Shown here piece after piece: positions 48,685 to 58,833 of a stretch of 64,000 nt of DNA. The DNA is from Arthrobacter sp. CAN_C5 (GTDB lineage Bacteria; Actinomycetota; Actinomycetes; Actinomycetales; Micrococcaceae). Below the pieces are notes generated by a model, which worked only from the letters and a program-made list of their open reading frames with translations, was not told the DNA's origin and made no database searches. A program made the translations under genes and the position numbers. How positions within the stretch are numbered: the stretch's first letter is position 1; each line of letters starts with the position of its first letter. The DNA is taken from assembly GCF_017875735.1 (NCBI RefSeq), contig NZ_JAGGMZ010000001.1, forward strand, positions 2,356,001-2,420,000. The letters run 5' to 3'.

Positions 48685-48725
48685 AGCCCCGACCCCTGAG
48701 TTATCCACATCCGGGGGCCGGGGCT
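48685..48725 (+). terminator. Terminator after the DUF349 gene
   Basis: GC-rich imperfect stem AGCCCCG-A-CCCC with GGGGGCCGGGGCT and a 16-nt loop, followed by TTTCGC, starting 15 nt after the stop. Confidence 0.65.
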
Positions 48726-48748
48726 TTCGCATTGCCGGGCCGTTCGGA

Positions 48749-49402
48749 ATGCTTGGGTCCATGGCCATCGCCCAGCTAGCCACCGCACCCGCACCAGAGA
48801 CCGGAGTGCCCGTGAACTCGACCGGTGGGGTGCTCTTCCGCGCCGACGACATCTTCAGTAGCGAGGAATTGCAGGCCATGCGCATTGACGGACTGGTGCA
48901 CCGGGTGTGTGGGCAGTCCTATGCGCGCGCCGACCATCACCTCGATCCGGCGTCCCGGGCGCAGTCGGCGATGCTGTGTGTCCCCGGATCGCTCCGGTCC
49001 AAGGTTGTTCTGGCCCGCCAGAGCGCCGCCTGGGTCTACGGCTGCTCGGCCCTGCCTGCAACGGTCATCCTGGTGACAGACCACCGGCGCCGGACCACCG
49101 CGCTGCCGCCCTTCAGCGACGCCCTCATGCACCAGGTGGCGCTGGGGCCCTGCGATGTGCACCTGATCGGCGGGGTCGGAGTGACCGCCCCGCTCCGCAC
49201 CGCCCTGGATGTCGCAGTCCATGGGCACGACGCCTGGACGGCCCCCACGCTGGTCCGGCTCGCCACCCTGCCGGGACTCAACTGCGACCTGCGGCTGGTG
49301 GTGACGGCTCTCGAAGCGGCGCGCCGCGTCCCCGGAAAGAACCGGGCATTGGCCCGGCTGCAGGCAGCGTTACATCTAGTCGAAGCTGCGCGCCCGGTTT
49401 AG
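48749..49402 (+). CDS. Conserved protein resembling AbiEi-type antitoxins
   Basis: A 217-residue protein from the first ATG; an ATG at 48761 is also possible. FSSEELQAMRIDGLVHRVCGQSYA looks like the short winged-helix start of AbiEi-like antitoxins, and RQSAAWVYGCSALPATVILVT with VTAPLRTALDVAVHG matches the core region of such proteins in actinobacteria. AbiEi proteins are transcriptional antitoxins to AbiEii nucleotidyltransferase toxins, but no partner is encoded beside it. Orphan copies are common and their role is unproven. The gene ends in a tandem repeat shared with the rel 3' end. Confidence 0.5.
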   Translation: MLGSMAIAQLATAPAPETGVPVNSTGGVLFRADDIFSSEELQAMRIDGLVHRVCGQSYARADHHLDPASRAQSAMLCVPGSLRSKVVLARQSAAWVYGCSALPATVILVTDHRRRTTALPPFSDALMHQVALGPCDVHLIGGVGVTAPLRTALDVAVHGHDAWTAPTLVRLATLPGLNCDLRLVVTALEAARRVPGKNRALARLQAALHLVEAARPV

Positions 49403-49442
49403 CGGCGGCGTTGTTTAGCGGCGGCCCGGTTTAGAGGCGGCG
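49395..49442. repeat. Three 16-bp tandem units spanning the ends of two convergent genes
   Basis: Units at 49395-49410, 49411-49426 and 49427-49442 share GTTTAGCGGCGGC with few changes (third unit GTTTAGAGGCGGC). The first supplies the TAG of the plus-strand gene and the third the TAA of rel on the minus strand. Confidence 0.7.
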
Positions 49443-51881
49443 TTGCGCCCCGGTGGTCCGGTACACGTCAAACACGCCGTCTATCCGTCGGACAGCGTTG
49501 AGGATGTGGGTCAGGTACTTCGGGTCGCCCATTTCGAAGGCAAACCGCGACAGCGCTACCCGGTCCGTCGACGTGTTGACGCTCGCCGCGAGAATGTTCA
49601 CATGGTTCTCCGAGAGGACGCGGGTGACGTCGGACAGGAGGCTCTTCCGGTCCAGTGCCTCAACCTGGATCTCCACCAGGAACACGCTGGACTGGGTGGG
49701 GGCCCACTCGACCTCGACGATGCGGTCCGGCTGATCACGAAGCTCCTCGACGTTCCGGCAGTCGTTCCGGTGAACAGATACCCCCGAGCCGCGGGTGACG
49801 AAGCCGATGATCGGGTCCGGCGGGACGGGAGTGCAGCAGCGGGCAATCTTCACCCAGACGTCACCGACGCCGCGCACTGTTACCCCGGAGTCGGAGAACT
49901 TGGGTCGCCGGGGGCTGCTGGCGACCACTGTCTCCGCAATGCTCTCCTCGGCACCTTCATTGCCTCCCATCAGGGCAACGAGGCGCTCGATCACATTCTG
50001 GGCCGAGGAATGGCCGTCACCGACGGCGGCGTACAGGGCAGCGATGTCAGCGTGCCGTAGCTCCTGGGCAACAGCCATCAGCGCATCGTGGGTCATCATC
50101 CGCTGCAGCGGAAGGTTCTGCTTCCGCATGGCGCGCGTCAGCAGCTCCTTGCCCTTCTCGATGGCTTCCTCGCGGCGCTCCTTGGTGAACCACTGCCTGA
50201 TCTTGTTGCGTGCCCGGGGGCTCTTGACGAATCCCTGCCAGTCCTGGCTGGGCCCAGCCCCCTCGGCCTTGGAGGTGAAAATTTCCACCATATCGCCGTG
50301 GTTGAGCTCGCTGTTGAGCGGAATAAGTTTGCCGTTGACCCGCGCGCCAATGGTCCGGTGGCCCACCTCCGTGTGCACCGCGTACGCGAAATCGACCGGT
50401 GTGGACCCGGCGGGCAACGCCATCACCTCACCCTTCGGCGTGAAGACGAATACCTCGCCAGCGTTGATCTCGAACCGCAGCGAATCAAGGAACTCGTCCG
50501 GATCGGACGTCTCCTGCTGCCAGTCAACGAGGCTGCGCAGCCACCCCATGTCGCTATTGTCGGGCCCGTCTGCCCCCTTCGCCCCGCCACCCTTGTACTT
50601 CCAGTGGGCGGCGACGCCGTACTCAGCGCGACGGTGCATATCGTGGGTGCGGATCTGGATCTCCACCGGGCGCCCGGCCGGACCAATCACCGTGGTGTGC
50701 AGTGACTGGTACATGTTGAACTTGGGCATCGCAATATAGTCTTTGAACCGTCCGGGCAGCGGATTCCAGCGGGCGTGCAGCTGGCCCAGGGTGGCGTAAC
50801 AATCCCTGACGCTGTCCACGAGGACCCGGATACCCATCAGGTCATGGATGTCGTCGAAGTCCTTGCCGCGGACAATCATCTTTTGGTAGATCGAGTAGTA
50901 GTGCTTGGGCCGACCGGTGATCGTGGCCTTGATCTTGACCGACTTCAGGTCCTCACCAATCTGGTTGCGCACCACGGCCAGGTGCTTTTCCCGCTCGGGG
51001 GTGCGGTCGCCGACCATCCTGACGATTTCTTCGTAGACCTTCGGGTGCAGTGCCGCGAAGGACAGGTCCTCAAGCTCCCATTTGATGGTGTTCATGCCCA
51101 GCCGGTGCGCCAGGGGCGCGAAGATCTCGAGTGTTTCGCGGGCCTTCCGGGCCGAGGACTCCGGTGAAACGAAACGCCAGGTCCGGGCATTGTGGAGCCG
51201 GTCGGCGAGCTTGATCACCAGTACCCGGATGTCCTTGGCCATCGCGACGACCATCTTGCGGACCGTTTCCGCCTGGGCTGCGTCGCCGAACGACACTTTA
51301 TCGAGCTTGGTGACCCCGTCCACGAGCATCGCCACTTCGGCGCCGAAGTCCCGTTTGATGTCGTCCAGGGTGCACGCCGTGTCTTCGACCGTGTCGTGCA
51401 GCAGGGCGGCGGCGAGGGTGGTACCGGTCATGCCCAACTCGGCCAGGATGGTGGCGACGGCAACCGGGTGGGTGATGTAGGGGTCGCCGCTCTTACGCTT
51501 CTGCCCCTCGTGGCTGTGTTCGGCGACGAGGTAGGCACGCTGGATCAGGTCCAGGTCTTCCTTAGGGTTGTTCGCCCTGACCGTGCGCAGCAGGGGTTCG
51601 AGCACCGGGGAGTACCCGCTGGATGCCCGACCCGTCAGCCGGGCCAGCCGGGACCGGGTCTTGGCCTTCCGCTCGGGGAGCCCGCTGTGGTCGGCGCTTG
51701 TCGCCGACGGCGCCGATCCTGACGAGCCAATCGCCGCATCAGGTGTCCGGACCGGGGGCGCTGCTACAGGAGGTGCAGGCACCTGTTCAAGCTGGGCAGT
51801 CGATGGGCGCGTGGTTGAACCGGCGCGCTCCCCACTGTTATCAGTGTCGGGCCGCTCTGCTGGACCGCTGGCATCTGCCAC
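49431..51881 (-). CDS. rel: Bifunctional (p)ppGpp synthetase/hydrolase
   Basis: Stringent-response enzyme of 816 residues. The hydrolase domain has the HD pair at 162-163 ([10 protein letters not shown]) after [18 protein letters not shown]. The synthetase domain shows [19 protein letters not shown], where the RxKD form is the bifunctional Gram-positive type, and [21 protein letters not shown] ([20 protein letters not shown]), zinc-finger region ([20 protein letters not shown]) and ACT domains follow. The first 85 residues are a poorly conserved Pro/Ser/Ala tail. Confidence 0.96.
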   Translation of the reverse strand: MADASGPAERPDTDNSGERAGSTTRPSTAQLEQVPAPPVAAPPVRTPDAAIGSSGSAPSATSADHSGLPERKAKTRSRLARLTGRASSGYSPVLEPLLRTVRANNPKEDLDLIQRAYLVAEHSHEGQKRKSGDPYITHPVAVATILAELGMTGTTLAAALLHDTVEDTACTLDDIKRDFGAEVAMLVDGVTKLDKVSFGDAAQAETVRKMVVAMAKDIRVLVIKLADRLHNARTWRFVSPESSARKARETLEIFAPLAHRLGMNTIKWELEDLSFAALHPKVYEEIVRMVGDRTPEREKHLAVVRNQIGEDLKSVKIKATITGRPKHYYSIYQKMIVRGKDFDDIHDLMGIRVLVDSVRDCYATLGQLHARWNPLPGRFKDYIAMPKFNMYQSLHTTVIGPAGRPVEIQIRTHDMHRRAEYGVAAHWKYKGGGAKGADGPDNSDMGWLRSLVDWQQETSDPDEFLDSLRFEINAGEVFVFTPKGEVMALPAGSTPVDFAYAVHTEVGHRTIGARVNGKLIPLNSELNHGDMVEIFTSKAEGAGPSQDWQGFVKSPRARNKIRQWFTKERREEAIEKGKELLTRAMRKQNLPLQRMMTHDALMAVAQELRHADIAALYAAVGDGHSSAQNVIERLVALMGGNEGAEESIAETVVASSPRRPKFSDSGVTVRGVGDVWVKIARCCTPVPPDPIIGFVTRGSGVSVHRNDCRNVEELRDQPDRIVEVEWAPTQSSVFLVEIQVEALDRKSLLSDVTRVLSENHVNILAASVNTSTDRVALSRFAFEMGDPKYLTHILNAVRRIDGVFDVYRTTGAQRRL

Positions 51882-52024
51882 GTACTACCCCGATTCCTCA
51901 ACCGTGAAACGGCTGAAAAGAATTACACCATGCTTGTTCTTCGGCATGCACATTTAAGTCTAGACGGGCAAACCAAACCGTGCTGAAACGGTTCTCCCCA
52001 CAGGTACGAACAAGTGCCACACAT

Positions 52025-52061
52025 GGAGGTGTCCCGGACCTCACCCAGTCCGGGACACTCC
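52025..52061. terminator. Hairpin downstream of secF
   Basis: A perfect 10-bp core (TGTCCCGGAC with GTCCGGGACA) with an 8-nt loop, extended by GGAGG against CTCC, 30 nt past the secF stop and upstream of rel. There is no T run, so efficiency is uncertain. Confidence 0.6.
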
Positions 52062-52090
52062 ATCAGGCGACGGAAATCAGGTGACCAAAA

Positions 52091-53101
52091 TCAGGTGGTG
52101 GCGACGGCCTCGGAAGCCTCCACCGACCTGCGATGCAGAACCCGCTTCTCCTGCCGTTTCATGTCGGGCTCTCGCATCCTCAGCTGCGCGTACACCGGCG
52201 CGGCGATGAACAGGGTGCCGATGGTGCCAATGATGATGCCGATAAACAGGGCCAAAGAGAGGTCTCGCAACGTTCCGGCGCCCAGGAGCAGCGCACCGAT
52301 GAAGAGGATCGACGCGACGGGGAGCACTGCGACCACCGATGTGTTGATGGATCGCACCAGGGTCTGGTTGACCGCCAGATTCACCTGTTCGCTGAAGGTC
52401 CGTTTCGTCGAGACATCGAGGTCCGCCGTGTTCTCCTTGATCTTGTCGAAGACCACCACCGTGTCGTACAGGGCATAGCTCAGCACGGTGAGGAACCCAA
52501 TCATCGCCGACGGTGTGACTTCGAAGTCGCTCAGGGAGTACAGGCCCGCCGTCACGGTCATTACGACCACCAGGCCAATCATGGCTGCTGCGGACATCTT
52601 CCAGGTTCTGAAGTACAGGGCCATCAGGATCGCCGCCAGCCCGATGAAGACCACCAGACCGATCAGTGCCTGCCGGCTGACGTCCTCGCCCCAGGTCGGG
52701 CCGACGAAGTTGGTCGTCACCTCTTCCCCGGTGACGTCATACGCGTTGATCAGTGCATCGCGAACGCTGAGGGTTTCGTCGTCGGACAGGCGTTCGGTCT
52801 GGATCCGCATGGTCTGCGGTGCAATATTGGTGACACTGGGGACTGCGCCCGGCACCACACTGGTAACCGCCTGCTCACCGAGCGTGATCTCGGTGTTCTC
52901 GACGCTTGAGACGGTGAACTCGGACCCACCACGGAAGTCGATCCCCAGATTGAACCCGCCCTTGACGATCGGAATGATGATCGAGACCAGGACGGCCACG
53001 GCCGCAATGGTGAACCACAGTTTGCGCTTCCCTACGAAGGGGTAGGAGCGTTTGCCCGAATAGAGGTCGTTGCCGAACCTGGCGAAACTATTGCCCCGCA
53101 T
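52091..53101 (-). CDS. secF: Protein-export membrane protein SecF
   Basis: A 336-residue partner of SecD that uses the proton gradient to pull preproteins through SecYEG. TM1 (WFTIAAVAVLVSIIIPIV) is followed by FNLGIDFRGGSEFTV, a small extracellular domain and five further helices, with the family's LSYALYDTVVVFDKIKEN and QTLVRSINTSVVAVLPV. The gene follows secD immediately, with no gap. Confidence 0.95.
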   Translation of the reverse strand: MRGNSFARFGNDLYSGKRSYPFVGKRKLWFTIAAVAVLVSIIIPIVKGGFNLGIDFRGGSEFTVSSVENTEITLGEQAVTSVVPGAVPSVTNIAPQTMRIQTERLSDDETLSVRDALINAYDVTGEEVTTNFVGPTWGEDVSRQALIGLVVFIGLAAILMALYFRTWKMSAAAMIGLVVVMTVTAGLYSLSDFEVTPSAMIGFLTVLSYALYDTVVVFDKIKENTADLDVSTKRTFSEQVNLAVNQTLVRSINTSVVAVLPVASILFIGALLLGAGTLRDLSLALFIGIIIGTIGTLFIAAPVYAQLRMREPDMKRQEKRVLHRRSVEASEAVATT

Positions 53102-54838
53102 TTACTTTTCCTCCTGATCGGTGCCATTGCTGCGCGCGGCATGGGCTTTTTGTTCAGCCAGCCGTCGTTCGGCAATGGTGGTGCGGCGGGCGATTTCGCC
53201 TGATACTGCTTTGTTCCTGGTGCGCGGCGCGGCGGACTCCGGGGTTGCGGAGGGCATCCGGATTCGCCCGGCGCCCCGGTACAGAGGCATGACGCCCAAC
53301 TTCTTCGGGTCGACGCCGGAGAACCGGTGTCCCTCGCCGAAGAACTTGGTCCTCGCCAGCAGGCGCATGACTGGATGGGTGAAGAGGAAGACCACGATGA
53401 GGTCGGCGATAGCCGTCAGCCCGAGGGTGAAAGCGAACCCGCGCACGTTTCCTACGGCCACGAAGTACAGCACCACGGCGGCGAGCAGGCTGACCGCCTT
53501 TGACGCCAGGACCGTGCTCTTGGCCCGACGCCAACCATTCTCGACGGCCGAGACCAGCCCACGGCCGTCCCGGAGCTCATCACGGATTCGCTCGAAGTAG
53601 ACGATGAAGGAGTCGGCGGTCTGCCCGATGGCCACGATCAGGCCAGCCACACCTGCAAGGGAGAGCCGGTAGTTCTCGGTCCAGCCGAGGATGCAGATGG
53701 CCAGGTAGGTGAGCAACCCGGCGACGACGAGGGAGGTGATGGTGACCAGGCCCAGCATCCGGTACTGCAGCATCGAATAGCCTGCCACCAGGATGAGCCC
53801 AATCACACCGGCGATGAGGCCCAGCCGCAGCTGGTCAGCACCAAGGGTCGCTGAGATCTGCTGCTCGCTCTGGATCTCGAAGCTGATCGGCAGCGCGCCG
53901 TACTTGAGCTGCTCGGCCAGCGCCGCAGCGGATTCCTCGGTGAAGCTGCCGCTGATCGACGGACGGCCGTCGGGAATGACCGCGTTGGTGGTGGGTGCCG
54001 AAATGATTGCACCGTCAAGAACAATGGCGAACTGGTTCCGTGGGTCACCCTGCCCGAAGGCGAACAGCCGCTCGGTCACCTCGCGGAAGGTGTCGCTTCC
54101 CTCGGCGTTGAACTGGATGTTGACGGCCCAGGTGTTCAGCGATTGACCCTGGGCACCGCGCTGCATGCCGAAGTCCGCTGAGTCGATGTCGGTTCCCGGC
54201 ACCTCGACGGGACCGAGGATGTACTTGCCCATGTTGCCCGGCTCGCACGCAACCATTGGCTGGTCCGCTGGTGCGGCCTCTTCGGCTGGCTCCAGCGCCT
54301 CGGGAGAGGTGCAGTCCAGGGCCTCAAACTCGGAGAAGATCTCGGCGGTGATCCAGTTCGGGTCACTCGCATCGGTAGGCTCGGCGGTAGGTGTCGGCAA
54401 GTCCTCTTCAGGGGTGGGTTCTTCGGCGGCGGGGGCCTGACCCGGCCCGCCAAAGAGTACCGGACGGAATTCCATCTGCGCCGACGCCTGAATCAGCTCG
54501 CGGGTCTGGGCGTCCGGAATGCCGGGGAGGGAGACAATCACGTTGCGGCCGGACTGGGTGTTGATTTCGGCTTCGGCCACGCCACTGCCGTCCACACGCT
54601 GCCGGATGATTTCCACCGCCTGGTCCAGCTGCTCCTCGGTGATGGAATCGCTGCCACCCTGGACCTGCGGCGCCAGGATCATCTGGGTGCCACCCTCCAG
54701 GTCGAGAGCCAGCTTGGGGCTCCAGCTCGCGGTGCCCCAGATGGACCCGCTGCCCAGGAGAACTGCGAGTAGTGCAAACATAACGCCGAGCCAAACGAGA
54801 GTCCGTTTCGCTGCCGTGCCTGGGCCGGTACGAGGCAT
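53102..54838 (-). CDS. secD: Protein-export membrane protein SecD
   Basis: A 578-residue protein. TM1 is followed by LALDLEGGTQMIL and the P1 base/head region. An acidic Pro/Thr-rich insert (AAEEPTPEEDLPTPTAEPTD) of about 70 residues sits in the extracellular domain, as in other actinobacteria. RGQSLNTWAVNIQFNAEGSD and the C-terminal six-helix part (AGLIVAIGQTADSFIVYFERIRDELRDG) match the family. A cytoplasmic basic tail ends the protein. It works with SecF and YajC, encoded on either side. Confidence 0.95.
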   Translation of the reverse strand: MPRTGPGTAAKRTLVWLGVMFALLAVLLGSGSIWGTASWSPKLALDLEGGTQMILAPQVQGGSDSITEEQLDQAVEIIRQRVDGSGVAEAEINTQSGRNVIVSLPGIPDAQTRELIQASAQMEFRPVLFGGPGQAPAAEEPTPEEDLPTPTAEPTDASDPNWITAEIFSEFEALDCTSPEALEPAEEAAPADQPMVACEPGNMGKYILGPVEVPGTDIDSADFGMQRGAQGQSLNTWAVNIQFNAEGSDTFREVTERLFAFGQGDPRNQFAIVLDGAIISAPTTNAVIPDGRPSISGSFTEESAAALAEQLKYGALPISFEIQSEQQISATLGADQLRLGLIAGVIGLILVAGYSMLQYRMLGLVTITSLVVAGLLTYLAICILGWTENYRLSLAGVAGLIVAIGQTADSFIVYFERIRDELRDGRGLVSAVENGWRRAKSTVLASKAVSLLAAVVLYFVAVGNVRGFAFTLGLTAIADLIVVFLFTHPVMRLLARTKFFGEGHRFSGVDPKKLGVMPLYRGAGRIRMPSATPESAAPRTRNKAVSGEIARRTTIAERRLAEQKAHAARSNGTDQEEK

Positions 54839-54924
54839 GTGGAATTTCCTTTTATCGAAAGAGCGCGCTGGGTCCTGCTGGTGGGGGTGGGGCTGTCACC
54901 GGATCCCGGCCGCCCCACCCGGCG

Positions 54925-55476
54925 CTAGTTGTCCTTGTTGTCCCGCGTGTTGTCCCGCGTGTTGTCATAGTCCAGACGGAGATCGTCGTCCGCGCGGGCG
55001 TCAAGGCGCTCCGTACCGGATTCGGCGGGGAGTGTCCCGTCCTGGCCCGGCTGGTCCTGGCCATCAACGGTGGCGGTCCGGGTATCGGTGACGGGGCTGT
55101 CGGCGGTGGAGCTGGTCAGCGACGAGGCGTCGTCGGGAACGGCGGGGGTCTCTTCGTCGTCCTCGGCGGGCTCAGGCTGGACCACTTTGGTGAGGGTCTG
55201 CATGTGCACGGTGGCGGTGGCGCCGGGGCCGAGCTCGAGCACTGCCTTGTTGTTCTCCTCATCGAGGGAGAGCACTGTGCCGAACAGGCCGAAGTTCGTC
55301 ATCACTTCGGTGCCGGGAACCATCTGGGTGCGCTGTTCCTTGATGGTCTTCTGGGTCTTCCGCTGCCTCCGGAACATCATGAAGATCAATGCTCCGAGCG
55401 CCAGCGGCAAAAGCAGGCTGAAAATATCAAAGCCTTGCTCTGGGGCGGCAGTCTGGGCTAATAGGGTTGAGAACAC
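54925..55476 (-). CDS. yajC: Preprotein translocase accessory subunit YajC
   Basis: A 183-residue single-pass membrane protein. One helix (FSLLLPLALGALIFMMFRR) is followed by the conserved RQRKTQKTIKEQRTQMVPGTEVMTNFGLFGTV core. The C-terminal 90 residues are acidic and unusually long for YajC (about 100-120 residues is common), ending in the repeat NTRDNTRDNKDN. It precedes secD by 86 bp on the same strand. Confidence 0.93.
   Translation of the reverse strand: MFSTLLAQTAAPEQGFDIFSLLLPLALGALIFMMFRRQRKTQKTIKEQRTQMVPGTEVMTNFGLFGTVLSLDEENNKAVLELGPGATATVHMQTLTKVVQPEPAEDDEETPAVPDDASSLTSSTADSPVTDTRTATVDGQDQPGQDGTLPAESGTERLDARADDDLRLDYDNTRDNTRDNKDN
54938..54966 (-). repeat. Short tandem repeat at the yajC 3' end
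   Basis: Two identical 12-bp units TTGTCCCGCGTG (54938-54949, 54950-54961) and a partial third, encoding the NTRD repeats of the YajC tail. Copy number could vary by slippage without breaking the frame. Confidence 0.7.
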
Positions 55477-55516
55477 AGAGTAATTCCGTTTCTATATCTT
55501 GGGATCCGCACGCACC

Positions 55517-55533
55517 TGACGTGCCGCACGTCA
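55517..55533. promoter_or_regulatory. Perfect palindrome upstream of yajC
   Basis: Arms TGACGTGC and GCACGTCA around a single C, in the 106-bp gap between ruvB and yajC, about 40 nt above the yajC start. Candidate operator; the factor is unknown. Confidence 0.4.
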
Positions 55534-55582
55534 TATCAGTGTAAAGGGAAACGAGATTGTCCGCGTCCCTGCGGCACGCCTG

Positions 55583-56722
55583 TCAGTCGGTATTGACCCA
55601 TTCCGTTACCTCACCGTTGTCATCAACCAGGGTGTCACCGGAAAGGGCATCGTCGGTGAGGACGGCGAAGAGATCGTCGGGCATCGCGGCAGCAACGGTG
55701 GCTGGCATGACCAGGCCCAGGTGATCCCAGGCGGCCCGGGTGGCGATCCGGCCGCGGGGCGTACGCCCCAGCATCCCTTCCCGGACGAGGTAGGGTTCGG
55801 CGACTGTCTCGACGGTCTCGGGTTCCTCGCCGACGGCGATTGCCAAAGTGGACAGCCCCACCGGGCCGCCGTTGAATTTGGTGATCAAGGCGGTCAGTAC
55901 AGCCCGGTCCAGGCGGTCAAGACCCTTCGCATCCACCTCATACATGTCCAGGGCTGCCCCGGCGCAGCGCGCATCGATCAGGTCCACCCCGTGGACGAGC
56001 GCCCAGTCACGGACCCGGCGCAGCAGCCGGTTGGCGATTCGGGGGGTGCCGCGGGATCGGCCGGCGATCTCGGAGAACGCCGCCGAATTAACCTTCATAT
56101 CCATGAGCATCGCCGACCGGCGGAGCACCAGCTCAAGTTCCCCGGTCGAGTAGAACTCCAGGTGCCCGGTGAAACCGAACCGGTCCCGCAGCGGGCCGGG
56201 GAGCAGCCCGGCGCGGGTGGTGGCGCCCACCAGGGTGAAGGGTGGCAGGTCCAGCGGGATGGCGGTCGCCCCGGGTCCCTTGCCGACAATGATGTCGACC
56301 CGGAAGTCCTCCATCGCCATGTAGAGCATTTCCTCGGCCGGCCGGGACATCCGGTGGATCTCGTCAAGGAAGAGGACCTCACCGTCGGTGAGTGAGGACA
56401 GGATCGCGGCAAGATCACCGGCGTGCTGGATCGCCGGCCCGGAGCTGATGCGCAGTGGTGCGTTCATTTCGGCGGCGATGATCATGGCGAGGGTGGTCTT
56501 GCCCAGGCCAGGGGGGCCCGACAGCAACACGTGGTCGGCCGTCCGGCCGCGAAGCCGGGACGCCTCCAACACGAGGGAAAGCTGGCGGCGGACCCGCTGC
56601 TGGCCCACAAAGTCGTCGAGGTTCTTGGGGCGGAGGGCAGCCTCGACCGCCCGGTCCTCGGGGTCCCCGGCGGGTGAGACTACAGGGGTCTCCTCCCCCG
56701 CCGCTGCGTCGTCGCGCGCCAT
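55583..56722 (-). CDS. ruvB: Holliday junction helicase RuvB
   Basis: Hexameric AAA+ motor of branch migration; 379 residues. Walker A is [14 protein letters not shown], Walker [10 protein letters not shown], sensor 1 [11 protein letters not shown] and the arginine finger GPLRDRFGF. The C-terminal winged helix contains [19 protein letters not shown]. The start shares one base with the ruvA stop (TGATG). It works with RuvA and RuvC, encoded just upstream. Confidence 0.97.
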   Translation of the reverse strand: MARDDAAAGEETPVVSPAGDPEDRAVEAALRPKNLDDFVGQQRVRRQLSLVLEASRLRGRTADHVLLSGPPGLGKTTLAMIIAAEMNAPLRISSGPAIQHAGDLAAILSSLTDGEVLFLDEIHRMSRPAEEMLYMAMEDFRVDIIVGKGPGATAIPLDLPPFTLVGATTRAGLLPGPLRDRFGFTGHLEFYSTGELELVLRRSAMLMDMKVNSAAFSEIAGRSRGTPRIANRLLRRVRDWALVHGVDLIDARCAGAALDMYEVDAKGLDRLDRAVLTALITKFNGGPVGLSTLAIAVGEEPETVETVAEPYLVREGMLGRTPRGRIATRAAWDHLGLVMPATVAAAMPDDLFAVLTDDALSGDTLVDDNGEVTEWVNTD

Positions 56723-57348
56723 CAGCTCACCCGGCTCCGGGCGGAGGCTCGCGCGCCGTCCTGGCCGAGGCGGCGCAGCGTGAGCTTCAGGATGGCTCCC
56801 ACGTCACCGGTGGCGGCGATCTCGGGGGCCTCAGCGGTCGCGGCGTCGATGGCTGCACCCGCGTCCTTCTCGGACCAGCCCAGTCCCATCATCGCCGTCA
56901 GCACCTGACCCTGCCAGGCGTTCTTCGGGGTTCCACCGGTGGTGCCCAGGGGAACGAGTTTGTCGGCCAGTTCGAGGACAATCCGTCGGGCGCCCTTCGG
57001 TCCGATTCCCGGGACCTTGCTGAACGCCTTGTCGTCCCCGGAGGAGGCAGCCACCCGGATCGCTTCGGGGGTGTGTACGGCCAGGACGGCCAGGGCCAGC
57101 CTGGGGCCGATGCCGCTGACGCTGAGCAGGGTCTCGAACACCTCGCGCTGGTCGGCTTCCTCGAACCCGAACAGTGTCATGGAGTCCTCACGGACAATCA
57201 TCGCGGTGAAGACCTGCGCCTCCTGCCCGGCGCGCAGGGTGGCAAGGGTTTGCGGGGTGGCAAGGATCTGCATGCCGAACCCGTTGACGTCCAGCACTGC
57301 CGAGTTGAGGCCAACGTGGGCAACCGTGCCGCGGAGGGAACTGATCAT
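56722..57348 (-). CDS. ruvA: Holliday junction DNA helicase RuvA
   Basis: Tetrameric junction-binding protein; 208 residues. The N-terminal OB domain starts [13 protein letters not shown]. Two helix-hairpin-helix motifs are seen ([17 protein letters not shown] and [19 protein letters not shown]). The C-terminal domain that contacts RuvB is present ([15 protein letters not shown]). Confidence 0.96.
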   Translation of the reverse strand: MISSLRGTVAHVGLNSAVLDVNGFGMQILATPQTLATLRAGQEAQVFTAMIVREDSMTLFGFEEADQREVFETLLSVSGIGPRLALAVLAVHTPEAIRVAASSGDDKAFSKVPGIGPKGARRIVLELADKLVPLGTTGGTPKNAWQGQVLTAMMGLGWSEKDAGAAIDAATAEAPEIAATGDVGAILKLTLRRLGQDGARASARSRVS

Positions 57349-57452
57349 GCGAGCTACTCCAAAATTTCTATCCGAACATATCTACGAACAGCGTACCGGC
57401 ATCCGGGGACGTTCCTCGGTGCGCCACACCGTCAGCGGTGGTGAACGGCGGC

Positions 57453-58025
57453 CTAGCGCCGCCGTCGGGCCTTGGCTTCGGCTTCAGCCCAGATCCGCTG
57501 GGCTGCCGTCGCGGTGCCACCGCTGGCGGAGGCCCGGTTCGTGGCAACACCCTGCCGCCAGGCGTGGGTGATGGCCAGGGCCAGGGCATCGGCGGCGTCG
57601 GCCGGCTTGGGGGCGGTTTCCAGCCGAAGGATTTTCGTCACCATCTTGGTGACCGCCACCTTGTCGGATTGGCCGTTGCCGGTGACAGCGGCCTTCACCT
57701 CGGTGGGTGTGTGGAGGGCCACCGGTATTCCACGCCGTGCGGCAGCGACGATCACCACACCGGAGGCCTGGGCTGTGCCCATCACCGTGCTCACGTTGAG
57801 TTGGCTGAACACCCGTTCGACGGCGAGCACGTCAGGTGAATGGGTATCGAGCCACTTATCGACCGCGTCGGAAATGACGAGCAGCCGCTGGTCGAGGTCC
57901 TGACCGGCCGGTGTGCCAACCACCCCCACCGCTACGAGCGATGACCGCCGGTTGGGCTCGATGTCGACCACGGCCAGACCACAGCGGGTGAGGCCCGGAT
58001 CCACCCCCATCACACGCAGGGTCAC
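57453..58025 (-). CDS. ruvC: Crossover junction endodeoxyribonuclease RuvC
   Basis: Resolves Holliday junctions; 190 residues from the GTG at 58025. The catalytic acids are visible in [22 protein letters not shown], and the pair in [16 protein letters not shown]. The start gives the family's [11 protein letters not shown]; no strong ribosome binding site is seen. It follows yebC after 49 bp and precedes ruvA by 104 bp. Confidence 0.95.
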   Translation of the reverse strand: MTLRVMGVDPGLTRCGLAVVDIEPNRRSSLVAVGVVGTPAGQDLDQRLLVISDAVDKWLDTHSPDVLAVERVFSQLNVSTVMGTAQASGVVIVAAARRGIPVALHTPTEVKAAVTGNGQSDKVAVTKMVTKILRLETAPKPADAADALALAITHAWRQGVATNRASASGGTATAAQRIWAEAEAKARRRR

Positions 58026-58074
58026 GTGACGGCCCGGCGGTGAGGGGTCTGGAGTGCAACGGTAGCCACCGGCC

Positions 58075-58833
58075 TCAGTCGTCGCCGTCCAGCTCGGCCA
58101 GTACCTCATCGGAGAGGTCGGCGTTTGAATATACGTTCTGGACGTCGTCCAGGTCCTCGAGCGCGTCGACCAGGCGGATGAACTTGCGGGCGCCGTCGGC
58201 GTCGAGCTCCACCTGCATGGACGGCACAAACTCGGCCTCGTCGGTGTCGTAGTCGATACCGGCCTCCTCCAGGCCTGCGACGACCGCCCGGAGATCCTGC
58301 GGTTCGGAGATGACCTCGAAACGCCCGGCGGTTTCCTTCACTTCCTCGGCGCCGGCGTCGAGCACGGCGAGCAGAAGGTCATCCTCGGTGAGCTCGTTGC
58401 CCGGGAGCGTGACCACTCCCTTCCGGGTGAAGAGGTAGGACACCGAGCCTGGATCGGCCATCGAGCCACCATTGCGGGTGACACCCAACCGGACCTCCGA
58501 AGCGGCGCGGTTCTTGTTGTCGGTGAGGCACTCGATCAGCAGGGCCGAACCCTGCGGTCCGCGGGCCTCATACATGATGGTCTGGTATTCGACGGCGTCG
58601 CCCAGCAGTCCGGCGCCGCGCTTCACGGCGCGGTTGATGTTGTCGATCGGCACGGACGTCTTCTTGGCCTTCTGCACAGCGAGTTCCAGGCCGGGGTTGC
58701 CAGCCATGTCGGCGCCGCCTGCACGCGCCGCCACCTCGATATTTTTGATCAGCTTGGCAAAGGATTTGGCGCGCTTCGCATCAATCGCGGCCTTCTTGTG
58801 TTTGGTGGTTGCCCATTTAGAGTGCCCCGACAT
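58075..58833 (-). CDS. yebC: YebC/PmpR-family regulatory protein
   Basis: A 252-residue DUF28 protein. [23 protein letters not shown] opens with the family signature, [21 protein letters not shown] follows, and the acidic C-terminal domain is complete. YebC relatives have been linked to transcription control and, more recently, to translation of difficult peptide stretches. It overlaps the pdxT stop by 17 bp and precedes ruvC, the usual actinobacterial order. Confidence 0.95.
   Translation of the reverse strand: MSGHSKWATTKHKKAAIDAKRAKSFAKLIKNIEVAARAGGADMAGNPGLELAVQKAKKTSVPIDNINRAVKRGAGLLGDAVEYQTIMYEARGPQGSALLIECLTDNKNRAASEVRLGVTRNGGSMADPGSVSYLFTRKGVVTLPGNELTEDDLLLAVLDAGAEEVKETAGRFEVISEPQDLRAVVAGLEEAGIDYDTDEAEFVPSMQVELDADGARKFIRLVDALEDLDDVQNVYSNADLSDEVLAELDGDD

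Noticed and set aside
49395..49442. CRISPR-like array
   Set aside because: Units are contiguous without spacers and only three in number; no other regularly spaced repeats or cas genes are seen in the window.
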